Of a stretch of DNA of 5,174 bases, positions 1 through 5,174 are shown piece by piece. Both the position numbers and the translations under genes were made by a program. This DNA is from Oligoflexus sp. GTDB taxonomy: Bacteria; Bdellovibrionota_B; Oligoflexia; Oligoflexales; Oligoflexaceae. The number at the start of each line of letters is the position of its first letter. Position 1 is the stretch's first letter. The DNA is taken from contig JASLCY010000436.1 of assembly GCA_030151925.1 (NCBI GenBank), positions 1 to 5,174 on the forward strand, read 5' to 3'. The notes under the pieces were generated by a model. That model searched no databases. It had not been told where the DNA came from and was given only the letters and a program-made list of their open reading frames with translations.

Positions 1-85
1 GTCTACGGGGCCGGATACGCGAATTCTTAGGAATCGCTTAGCCGGGGCGTGTTAAAAAAAAGAAAGACGCCGGGGTAAAACCGCT

Positions 86-100
86 AGGCCCCCTGGGCCT
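86..100. repeat. Short GC-rich inverted repeat upstream of clpS
   Basis: AGGCCC at 86-91 and GGGCCT at 95-100 are perfect inverted copies around a 3-base spacer (CCT). No T-run follows on the + strand, so it is not a classic terminator for an upstream + strand gene. On the - strand only a TTTT lies some bases beyond it. An A8 tract (54-61) lies just upstream. It may be a weak terminator remnant, a protein-binding site or chance. I found no gene in 1-232. The only possible coding trace is a + strand frame open from base 1 to a stop at 28-30, too short to identify. Confidence 0.3.
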
Positions 101-140
101 CCGATTGATAAAATCTGCAGAAGCTTTGCCCATGGCTTAC

Positions 141-168
141 TTGACTTTAGCTATTTCGAACTTACGCT
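141..168 (+). promoter_or_regulatory. Weak candidate sigma70-type promoter for the clpSA operon
   Basis: TTGACT at 141-146 matches 5 of 6 bases of the -35 consensus. A 16-base spacer separates it from TACGCT at 163-168, which keeps only the first, second and last bases of the -10 consensus. A second TTGACT lies at 174-179 with no good -10 after it. The location, 65 to 90 bases before clpS, suits a promoter. The -10 match is poor and the organism's promoter consensus is unknown, so this is only a candidate. Confidence 0.25.
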
Positions 169-220
169 CGAATTTGACTATTGTATGGGCGAGTATGTCT
201 CATTGGGTTAGGACGTCCAC

Positions 221-226
221 GGGAGG
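221..226 (+). promoter_or_regulatory. Ribosome-binding site of clpS
   Basis: GGGAGG lies 6 bases before a TTG codon at 233 and 12 bases before the in-frame ATG at 239. The spacing favours TTG at 233, whereas codon preference favours ATG at 239. A third in-frame ATG at 272 has no comparable site. The choice changes the protein only by two N-terminal residues between 233 and 239. Confidence 0.65.
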
Positions 227-232
227 TCAGAT

Positions 233-580
233 TTGCAGATGATAGGGTCGCTGACGAACAATCCGAAAGCCATGGCTGGATCAAAATCCGACACGAGTGT
301 CGTGGTCAAGGAGCGCGTGAAAGTTCAAAGGCCGCCTCTCTACGGTGTGATCCTTCTAAACGACGATTACACGCCTATGGAATTCGTCGTCACGATTTTA
401 GAGAAGTACTTTAACAAAGATCATGCGGGCGCAACGCAGATCATGCTTAAAGTCCATACCGAAGGTCGTGCGCTCTGTGGTATTTATCCCTATGAGATCG
501 CTGAGACCAAGGTCACGCTCGTGACCCAGGAAGCTCAGCATAGCGGGCATCCACTGCAGTGCGTCCTCGAGAGAGCTTAA
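233..580 (+). CDS. clpS: ATP-dependent Clp protease adaptor protein ClpS
   Basis: Cytosolic adaptor of the N-degron pathway. It binds proteins with bulky hydrophobic N-terminal residues (Leu, Phe, Tyr, Trp) and hands them to ClpA for unfolding and ClpP degradation. Read from TTG at 233, it has 115 residues. After a variable N-terminal extension (about 1-33, the part that in E. coli engages ClpA), the ClpS core aligns without gaps to E. coli ClpS from memory, with a constant offset of 9. The N-degron pocket is complete: NDDYTPM at 43-49, including Asn43, Asp44 and Met49, then Met71 and His75. AETKV at 90-94 is also typical. The start could instead be ATG at 239 (113 residues) or ATG at 272 (102 residues); the RBS at 221-226 supports 233 or 239. 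It lies directly upstream of clpA, the usual partner arrangement. Hand-counted GC is lower than in the clpA interior for at least part of the gene. The identification is secure; the exact start is not. Confidence 0.96.
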   Translation: MQMIGSLTNNPKAMAGSKSDTSVVVKERVKVQRPPLYGVILLNDDYTPMEFVVTILEKYFNKDHAGATQIMLKVHTEGRALCGIYPYEIAETKVTLVTQEAQHSGHPLQCVLERA

Positions 581-607
581 GATAATTGCAGAAGTGAATG
601 TCTTAAG

Positions 608-619
608 AGGCTCGAGCCT
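608..619. repeat. Perfect 12-base palindrome in the clpS-clpA gap
   Basis: AGGCTCGAGCCT is its own reverse complement and sits 28 bases after the clpS stop. As RNA it could form only a 4-5 pair stem with a tight loop. A T6 run (636-641) begins 16 bases later, too far for a classic intrinsic terminator. It could be an operator, a weak attenuator or processing signal tuning the ClpS to ClpA ratio, or chance. The 84-base gap holds no supportable small gene. Confidence 0.4.
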
Positions 620-644
620 TACTCGTCTTGCCCCATTTTTTAAG

Positions 645-650
645 AGGAGG
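645..650 (+). promoter_or_regulatory. Ribosome-binding site of clpA, unusually distant
   Basis: AGGAGG is a full-strength Shine-Dalgarno core, but 14 bases separate it from the ATG at 665, well beyond the common 5-9. No ATG, GTG or TTG lies in frame in between. The in-frame codon two positions before the ATG is ATT (659), 8 bases from the core. ATT is a rare natural start, known in infC. Homology supports the ATG, because the protein then begins MLSPDLE, like the MLNQELE of E. coli ClpA. Confidence 0.7.
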
Positions 651-664
651 GTCGTGCCATTAGC

Positions 665-2947
665 ATGCTTAGTCCTGATCTTGAAGTCAGTCTCAATCTC
701 GCCGTGTCCGAAGCCACGCGTCGTGGCCACCCTTATGTTACGGTCGAACATATTCTTTACGCCCTCCTGCATAACGCGACGGCCCGCGAAGCCATCGAAG
801 CCTGCGGAGGCGCGATCGATAGCGTTCGGCGCGCCCTGGAAAGCTTCTTCGAGGAGCACATCGACAACAACGCCCTGAAACAAGGCCAATTGCCGCAACC
901 GACCATCGGCTTCCAGCGCGTGATCCAACGCGCGGCGCAGCACGTGCAGTCGTCGGGCAAGGACAAGATCCAGGGCGCCAACGTCCTCGTCGCCATCTTC
1001 TCCGAGAAGGATTCCTTCGCCGTGTTCTATCTCGAGCGCGAGAAGATCACGCGCCTCGATATCGTGCAGTACCTCTCGCACGGGGCGCCGAAGGACGAGG
1101 AGCCCGAGGACGAGGGCGACGAGGGCCAATACCTGCCCGGCCACGCGCCGGACGAAAGCAGCGGTGGCGGCTCGTCGGCCAAGGACGCTCTCGCGAAATA
1201 CACGGTGGACCTCTGTGAACGCGCCCGCGCCGGCAAGATCGATCCTCTGATCGGTCGCGACGCCGAGCTCGAGCGCATCATGCAGATCCTCTGCCGTCGC
1301 CGGAAGAACAACCCCCTGTTCGTCGGCGAGGCCGGCGTCGGTAAAACCGCTTTGGCGGAAGGCCTGGCGCTGATGGTCACCCGGAAGGAAGTCCCCGCGG
1401 CCCTCGAGGGCCTCAAGGTCTTTTCGCTCGACATGGGCTCTCTGATCGCGGGCTCGAAGTTCCGCGGCGACTTCGAACAAAGGCTCAAAGGCGTCGTCAA
1501 GGCCCTGCAGAAGTACCCCAAGCACGTGCTCTTCATCGATGAGATCCATACGATCGTCGGTGCGGGCGCGGTCGGCGGCGGCGCCCTGGATGCCTCGAAC
1601 ATCCTGAAGCCGGCCCTGACCTCGGGCGAGCTCCGGTGCATGGGATCGACGACTTACAAAGAATTCCGTACGCACTTCGAAAGCGATCACGCCCTGGCCC
1701 GTCGGTTCCAGAAGATCGATATCGAGGAGCCTTCGCACCAGGATGCCCTGCGTATCCTTCGCGGTCTGAAAGACGTGTACGAAAAACACCACAATGTGAA
1801 GTATACCAGCGGCGCCCTTCAGGCCGCGGTCGAACTCTCGGCGCGCTATATCAACGATCGCAAGTTGCCCGACAAGGCTATCGACGTGATCGATGAAGCG
1901 GCGGCCTCGCTTACCCTGCGCGGCGTGAAGCAGAAATCCCGCACGATTACCGCCGACATCATCCAGGGCGTCGTCGCGAAGATGGCGAGGATTCCCCTCA
2001 CCAAAGTGAATTATACCGAACGTGAGATGCTGAAGGACCTCGACCTCACGATCAAGGGCCAGGTGTTTGGCCAGGATCGTGCAATAGAGGCTTTGGCGAA
2101 CGCGATCAAGCTCGCTCGCTCCGGTCTCGGCGACGAAGAGCGGCCTATCGGCTCGTTCCTCTTTGCAGGTCCCACCGGCGTGGGTAAAACCGAGGTGGCC
2201 AAGCAGTTGGCGAAGTCGCTGTCGATCGAGCTCGTCCGCTTCGATATGAGTGAATATATGGAGCGGCACTCGGTCTCTCGGCTGATCGGTGCGCCTCCGG
2301 GTTACGTCGGCTTCGATCAAGGCGGCCTTCTCACGGAGGCCATCAACAAGAGCCCGCACGCCGTGCTCTTGCTTGACGAGATCGAGAAAGCGCACCCGGA
2401 CATGCAAAATATCCTTTTGCAGGTCATGGATCATGGTACGCTTACAGATAACAACGGTCGCAAAACGGATTTCAGGAACGTCATCATCATCATGACGACG
2501 AATGCTGGCGCCAAGGAGCTCAGCCAGCAGGTGATCGGCTTCAATCAGACCGTGCGCTCGGCTACCGAGGTCGCGGGGATTTCGAAGGCCGTCAAGGAGA
2601 TGTTCTCTCCGGAGTTCCGCAACCGCCTCAGCGCTATCATCAACTTCGGGCCCCTGCCGCTCGACGTCGTGAAGATGGTGGCGAGGAAGTTCGTCGAAGA
2701 CCTCAACGGCAAGCTTCAGAAGAAGAAGGTCATGCTGGAGTTCGACGACGCGGCTATCGAGTGGTTGGCTGTTAAAGGTTATGACGAAGCCTATGGTGCG
2801 CGCCCGATTCGACGTTTGGTTGAAGACAAGGTTAAGCAGCCCCTGGCTGACGAACTTCTCTTTGGTGAGATGGCGAATGGAGGGACGATCAAGGTTACGG
2901 TGCACAATGATGCGTTGGACTTCCAGTTCTTCAAAAAAGCGGGGTAA
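665..2947 (+). CDS. clpA: ATP-dependent Clp protease ATP-binding subunit ClpA
   Basis: Hexameric AAA+ unfoldase that caps ClpP and threads substrates into it, including those delivered by ClpS. It has 760 residues against 758 in E. coli. The Clp N-domain spans about 1-140. An acidic, Gly/Ser-rich linker (about 140-174) is followed by AAA module D1 (about 190-430), with Walker A GEAGVGKT at 221-228 (Lys227), pore loop KFRGDFE at 265-271, Walker B FIDE ending at Glu293 and arginine fingers Arg346/Arg347. Module D2 runs from about 455 to the end, with Walker A GPTGVGKT at 502-509 (Lys508), pore loop GYVG at 546-549 (Tyr547), Walker B LLDE ending at Glu572 and FRNR at 651-654. The ClpP-docking loop is IGF at 624-626, against IGL in E. 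coli. These positions sit at a constant offset of 7 from E. coli up to that loop; after it there are 4 extra residues. The aromatic in the D1 pore loop is Phe266 rather than Tyr. All catalytic residues are intact. No clpP lies in the window. It follows clpS, and its stop is 3 bases before the next gene. Confidence 0.98.
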   Translation: MLSPDLEVSLNLAVSEATRRGHPYVTVEHILYALLHNATAREAIEACGGAIDSVRRALESFFEEHIDNNALKQGQLPQPTIGFQRVIQRAAQHVQSSGKDKIQGANVLVAIFSEKDSFAVFYLEREKITRLDIVQYLSHGAPKDEEPEDEGDEGQYLPGHAPDESSGGGSSAKDALAKYTVDLCERARAGKIDPLIGRDAELERIMQILCRRRKNNPLFVGEAGVGKTALAEGLALMVTRKEVPAALEGLKVFSLDMGSLIAGSKFRGDFEQRLKGVVKALQKYPKHVLFIDEIHTIVGAGAVGGGALDASNILKPALTSGELRCMGSTTYKEFRTHFESDHALARRFQKIDIEEPSHQDALRILRGLKDVYEKHHNVKYTSGALQAAVELSARYINDRKLPDKAIDVIDEAAASLTLRGVKQKSRTITADIIQGVVAKMARIPLTKVNYTEREMLKDLDLTIKGQVFGQDRAIEALANAIKLARSGLGDEERPIGSFLFAGPTGVGKTEVAKQLAKSLSIELVRFDMSEYMERHSVSRLIGAPPGYVGFDQGGLLTEAINKSPHAVLLLDEIEKAHPDMQNILLQVMDHGTLTDNNGRKTDFRNVIIIMTTNAGAKELSQQVIGFNQTVRSATEVAGISKAVKEMFSPEFRNRLSAIINFGPLPLDVVKMVARKFVEDLNGKLQKKKVMLEFDDAAIEWLAVKGYDEAYGARPIRRLVEDKVKQPLADELLFGEMANGGTIKVTVHNDALDFQFFKKAG

Positions 2948-2950
2948 AGC

Positions 2951-3427
2951 ATGGAGCGTCACACCTTAGAGAGCACGGTCACCTTTCAGAAAGCCCATGA
3001 ACTGCTCGACAGGATCAGAGCCCTGCCGGGAAAAAAGATGCTGACCCTCAGCGTCTTGCTTGATGACGATACTTCGGACTTCGTTTTCGACGTGACCGAC
3101 CACGGCGTGGTCGGTTACCACGAGGATCACGAGGAGCAGCTCACGACGCTGCTCGAGTACGGAATTCAGAACAGCGGCGGTCTGATCATTCGGCAGTTCA
3201 CGCCGATGATATACGAAGGCCAGGCTCCCAACGGCGAAGCGCTCAGCTTTCCCTATAAATTGATTTACGCGATCTTCCTCGGCAACTCGGAGTACTTCAT
3301 CCTCTCGAAGGAGGAGACCGAGGACGTATGCTGCACCGATTCCCGCACGGGCCAGAGATTGAAGAAAGAGGACGGCGTGATCTATCGCAGCCTCCATATG
3401 CACACGCAGAAAGCGGTGGGCCTTTAA
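2951..3427 (+). CDS. Uncharacterised acidic cytosolic protein in the clpSA operon
   Basis: I do not recognise this 158-residue protein. The ATG is 3 bases after the clpA stop, and a GGGG inside the last clpA codons (2941-2944) sits 6 bases before it, so translation is probably coupled to clpA. There is no signal peptide or hydrophobic segment long enough to span a membrane. The N-terminus (about 10-25) looks helical. The middle holds alternating hydrophobic stretches (about 31-50 and 100-119) that look like beta strands, separated by very acidic patches: DDD at 38-40, HEDHEE at 57-62 and EETED at 121-125. A Cys pair sits at 127-128, followed by a basic segment and a His-rich end (HMH at 149-151). 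Synonymous codon use resembles clpA and the GST gene, and the frame is open throughout, so it is a real gene. Its place between clpA and a GST-family gene suggests a link to proteolysis or stress, but that is inference. No family is assigned. Confidence 0.85.
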   Translation: MERHTLESTVTFQKAHELLDRIRALPGKKMLTLSVLLDDDTSDFVFDVTDHGVVGYHEDHEEQLTTLLEYGIQNSGGLIIRQFTPMIYEGQAPNGEALSFPYKLIYAIFLGNSEYFILSKEETEDVCCTDSRTGQRLKKEDGVIYRSLHMHTQKAVGL

Positions 3428-3438
3428 AGGAAGAAATC

Positions 3439-4101
3439 ATGTCGGATCTGCATTTGGTTAGTTTTGATATCTGCCCCTACGTCCAGCGGGCCATGATCCT
3501 GCTCCTCGAGAAGAACGCGGAGTTCCGGATCAGCTATATCGATCTTCAGAACAAACCCGAGTGGTTCCTGAAGATCTCGCCGCTGGGCAAGGTCCCGGTG
3601 CTCGAAGTGGACGGCCACGTGCTCTTCGAGTCGGCGGCGATCTGCGAGTACATCGACGAGACCCAGGGCCAGGTCCTGCATCCGTCCGATCCGCTCGTCA
3701 AAGCCCAGCATAGGGCCTGGATGGAGTACAGCTCGGTCCTGCTCGGCTTGAATTACCAGATGGCGACGGCGCCGGACGAGGCCCAGTACCTCAAGGCGAG
3801 GGACGAGCTGAAGCAAAGGCTCGCGACCCTCGAAGCGAACGTCAAGGGCCCCTACTTCACGGGCGAGAAGTTCGCTCTCGTCGATGCGTTCTTCGCGCCG
3901 GTGTTCAGGGCCTATCAGACCTTCGCCCAGTGGGGCGACACGAGCCTGCTCGCCAGCTATCCGAAGCTGGGCCGATGGGCGACCGCCCTCCTCCAGCGGC
4001 CTTCCGTGCAAAAGGCTGTGCCGCAGGATTACGGGATAAAGTACGAGAATTTCGTAAAAGCCAAAAACGGCTATTACCCTCGCACCTTCCTTTCGACCTA
4101 A
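3439..4101 (+). CDS. Glutathione S-transferase family protein with N-terminal CPYV motif
   Basis: A 220-residue cytosolic GST-fold protein. The thioredoxin-like N-domain (about 3-75) carries CPYVQRA at 12-18. The Cys-first motif is typical of omega-class, dehydroascorbate reductase-like and glutaredoxin-like GSTs, which do thiol transfer or deglutathionylation rather than classic conjugation. The glutathione site is complete: Lys39, the cis-proline pair Val52-Pro53, and Glu64-Ser65 in LFESAAI. The all-helical C-domain runs from about 88 to 205, with the conserved LVDAFFAPVF at about 155-164, whose Asp belongs to the GST folding (N-capping) motif. The stringent starvation protein SspA shares this fold, but SspA lacks the active-site Cys, so I prefer an enzyme. 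The start is supported by AAAGGAAG just upstream, with its GGA core 7 bases before the ATG. An in-frame ATG at 3328 would add 37 residues with no homology and overlap the previous gene. The gap to that gene is 11 bases, so it is probably the last gene of the clpSA operon. The substrate is unknown. Confidence 0.92.
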   Translation: MSDLHLVSFDICPYVQRAMILLLEKNAEFRISYIDLQNKPEWFLKISPLGKVPVLEVDGHVLFESAAICEYIDETQGQVLHPSDPLVKAQHRAWMEYSSVLLGLNYQMATAPDEAQYLKARDELKQRLATLEANVKGPYFTGEKFALVDAFFAPVFRAYQTFAQWGDTSLLASYPKLGRWATALLQRPSVQKAVPQDYGIKYENFVKAKNGYYPRTFLST

Positions 4102-4129
4102 TTTTCTAAATTTTTTCCGGCGAATACCG

Positions 4130-4170
4130 ATGCCTCCGAGGATCCAAAGTACTCGGGGGCATTCTTGTTT
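4130..4170 (+). terminator. Intrinsic terminator after the GST gene, overlapping the next start
   Basis: ATGCCTCCGAG (4130-4140) pairs with CTCGGGGGCAT (4152-4162) across all 11 positions, with one G-U wobble, around an 11-base loop. TCTTGTTT follows directly. This is a good Rho-independent terminator for the clpSA operon, 28 bases after the GST stop. On the - strand no T-run follows, so it acts on + transcripts. Its 3' arm contains the only RBS-like sequence (GGGGG, 4155-4159) for the next gene, and its T-tract contains that gene's TTG start. It could therefore also serve as an attenuator or RBS-hiding hairpin. Confidence 0.75.
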
Positions 4171-5094
4171 ATACGCAGCATCAGTGTCATCGCTCTCTTC
4201 ATCGCCGGCGCGGGGCTTGCCCAGGAGCAGGACCGCAGCGAGATGATCAAGAGCTATTCGACCTATATGCACAGCGGAAACTCGCTCCTGTCGGCGCCGC
4301 CCATCAACCACGTGGTGCCGCAGTTCAATACGCTCACCTACGCCATCGCCTATGAACACCAGGATCTGACCGTGCTGCCGCGCACGGAGAGCGGCGACCT
4401 CGATACCCAGCGCACCAATCGACTGCACCTGTCGGGTTATACGATCGACCCTCACCTCTCGATCTCGCTGAAGAAGGTCGGTCTCGGCTTCTCCGTGGAG
4501 ACCTCGAAGCATCAGGCGGACTATACGGATAACAGCCTCTATTCCTCGAGCGCGCAGCAGCATTCGACCGTGACGGCCTCGGGTTTGGGTTTCAACCTCT
4601 CTTCCCTGCCGTTCGATTCCCTGCGCAAGGAGAACAAGCTCGCCTTGATCGTCGGCGTGAAGAGCCTCAACGTGAAGCACGAGCTCACGCCCTTCTATCA
4701 GGAAGCGCAGGCGGCGACCGTGGAGACGCAGACCGCCCATTATAATATCCTCCGCTATTCGGCGGGCGCGAACCTTACGCTCCAGCTGCTCAAGCACTTC
4801 TCCGTGATCCCGTGGATCGATTACGGCGGGACGGATCTGAAGGCGGCGCGCAGCGCTTTCAGCGAAGAGCGTTTCGGGACCTATCTCGCCGAGCAGTATG
4901 CGGACGATCTCAGGCTCTTCTATGAGGCGACGCCCAACGTCCGCTACGGCATCGACCTTTCCATCCTCGTCTTCGGTTTGGACGTGCGCGTCGGCAGCTT
5001 GTTGGGCGGCCTCGCCCGCCTCAATTCCCAGCCGGATTACATCAAGGACAAATCCTTCACGATCGGCCTGAGCTTCGACCAGAAGGGCGGCTGA
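4165..5094 (+). CDS. Putative outer-membrane beta-barrel protein
   Basis: A 309-residue exported protein of no family I can name. Read from TTG at 4165, it has a clear Sec signal peptide: Arg4 near the N-terminus, a hydrophobic core (6-18) and a likely signal peptidase I cut after AGLA, between Ala19 and Gln20. The mature part has no further hydrophobic helix. It is rich in Ser, Thr, Tyr and Leu, with short alternating polar/hydrophobic stretches such as LTYAIAYEHQDLTV, HLSISLKKVGLGFSVE and DYIKDKSFTIGLSFD, which read as amphipathic transmembrane beta strands. The end (GLSFDQKGG) lacks the textbook terminal aromatic, although a Phe lies 6 residues before the end. TTG at 4165 is the only ATG/GTG/TTG between the upstream in-frame stop (4099-4101) and the signal peptide; the next ATG (4243) would remove the signal. 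GGGGG lies 5 bases before the TTG. Both sit in the terminator-like hairpin, so translation or read-through may be controlled. The gene is probably separate from the clp operon. The function (pore, adhesin or scaffold) cannot be told. Confidence 0.8.
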   Translation: MFIRSISVIALFIAGAGLAQEQDRSEMIKSYSTYMHSGNSLLSAPPINHVVPQFNTLTYAIAYEHQDLTVLPRTESGDLDTQRTNRLHLSGYTIDPHLSISLKKVGLGFSVETSKHQADYTDNSLYSSSAQQHSTVTASGLGFNLSSLPFDSLRKENKLALIVGVKSLNVKHELTPFYQEAQAATVETQTAHYNILRYSAGANLTLQLLKHFSVIPWIDYGGTDLKAARSAFSEERFGTYLAEQYADDLRLFYEATPNVRYGIDLSILVFGLDVRVGSLLGGLARLNSQPDYIKDKSFTIGLSFDQKGG

Positions 5095-5120
5095 TCCATT
5101 CAACCTGCTGATTGCTCTTC

Positions 5121-5156
5121 CTTAATTATATAAGAACATCTTATATATTAATTAAG
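5121..5156. repeat. AT-rich imperfect palindrome after the outer-membrane protein gene
   Basis: CTTAATTATATAAGA (5121-5135) and TCTTATATATTAATTAAG (5139-5156) are inverted copies around a 3-base loop (ACA). The only defect is three extra bases in the right arm, so 15 pairs can form with one 3-base bulge. It begins 26 bases after the stop at 5092-5094. No T-tract follows, and the stem is almost entirely A-T, so it is atypical as an intrinsic terminator. Alternatives are a bidirectional terminator, a regulator-binding site for the next gene, or a site for a DNA-bending protein. The sequence after it (5157-5174) is too short to interpret. Confidence 0.6.
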
Positions 5157-5174
5157 CATCGTGACATATTCTAC

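Noticed and set aside
1..30. Possible C-terminal tail of an upstream + strand gene (open to a stop at 28-30)
   Set aside because: Only nine codons are visible; this cannot be told from chance. All three - strand frames contain stops here, so no - strand gene enters from this side.
181..414. Small + strand open frame (77 codons) overlapping the start of clpS
   Set aside because: It lies in a different frame from the secure clpS and has no RBS or recognisable content.
594..878. Small + strand open frame (94 codons) spanning the clpS-clpA gap and the start of clpA
   Set aside because: Most of it is an out-of-frame reading of the conserved clpA N-domain. No RBS precedes its ATG.
398..2962. Very long open frame (854 codons) on the - strand opposite clpA
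   Set aside because: It is an antisense shadow of clpA produced by strongly biased GC-rich codons. The translation is Arg/Leu/Asp/His-rich with no recognisable domain, and the + strand clpA is beyond doubt.
2966..3403. Open frame of 145 codons on the - strand opposite the unknown acidic protein
   Set aside because: The + strand frame has an upstream RBS-like GGGG, tight coupling to clpA and the operon direction. The - strand frame has none of these and its composition looks like a shadow.
3328..3438. Longer N-terminus for the GST-family protein starting at ATG 3328
   Set aside because: It would overlap the preceding gene by 100 bases in another frame and add residues that do not fit the GST fold. 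A good RBS sits directly before ATG 3439.
3424..5103. Open frame of 559 codons on the - strand opposite the GST and outer-membrane protein genes
   Set aside because: It spans two unrelated + strand genes and the intergenic terminator, with low-complexity charged composition typical of antisense shadows. The + strand GST motifs and signal peptide are convincing.
1..5174. CRISPR arrays, tRNA or rRNA genes, insertion sequences, prophage genes
   Set aside because: I saw no regularly spaced repeats, no cloverleaf-like stretch, no transposase or integrase coding and no terminal inverted repeats with target duplications.

Overview
The window carries five genes, all on the + strand. In order they are clpS, clpA, a small acidic protein I do not recognise, a glutathione S-transferase (GST)-family protein, and a probable outer-membrane beta-barrel protein. 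It looks like ordinary chromosome from a Gram-negative bacterium. The ClpS/ClpA pair aligns almost residue for residue with the proteobacterial type, and the last gene has a signal peptide and barrel-like composition. My loose guess is a proteobacterium or a Bdellovibrionota-like lineage. This rests only on gene content and moderately high GC, and nothing in the window fixes the taxon. There are no mobile elements, CRISPR arrays, rRNAs or tRNAs.

Layout. Positions 1-232 are an AT/GC-mixed leader with weak promoter-like elements (two TTGACT boxes) and a small GC-rich inverted repeat. clpS (233-580) and clpA (665-2947) are separated by 84 bases, which hold a perfect 12-base palindrome and a strong AGGAGG ribosome-binding site (RBS). 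The unknown 158-residue protein (2951-3427) starts 3 bases after the clpA stop. The GST-family gene (3439-4101) follows 11 bases later. These four genes probably form one transcription unit. A strong stem-loop with a T-rich tail (4130-4170) follows the GST gene and looks like the operon's intrinsic terminator. Its 3' arm and T-tract run into the apparent RBS and TTG start of the outer-membrane protein gene (4165-5094). The window ends with an AT-rich imperfect palindrome at 5121-5156.

Function. ClpS delivers N-degron substrates to the ClpA unfoldase, which passes them to ClpP (not encoded here). All the key ClpS and ClpA residues I could check are intact, including the ClpP-docking loop (IGF). 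The GST-family protein keeps a cysteine at the active-site position and a complete glutathione-site signature, which suggests thiol or redox chemistry. The acidic protein has no assigned role, but its tight coupling to clpA makes it the most interesting unknown here. I see no convincing novel multi-gene system. The points most worth a second look are the terminator/start overlap, the unknown clpA-coupled protein, the paired odd start regions of clpS and clpA, and the terminal palindrome.
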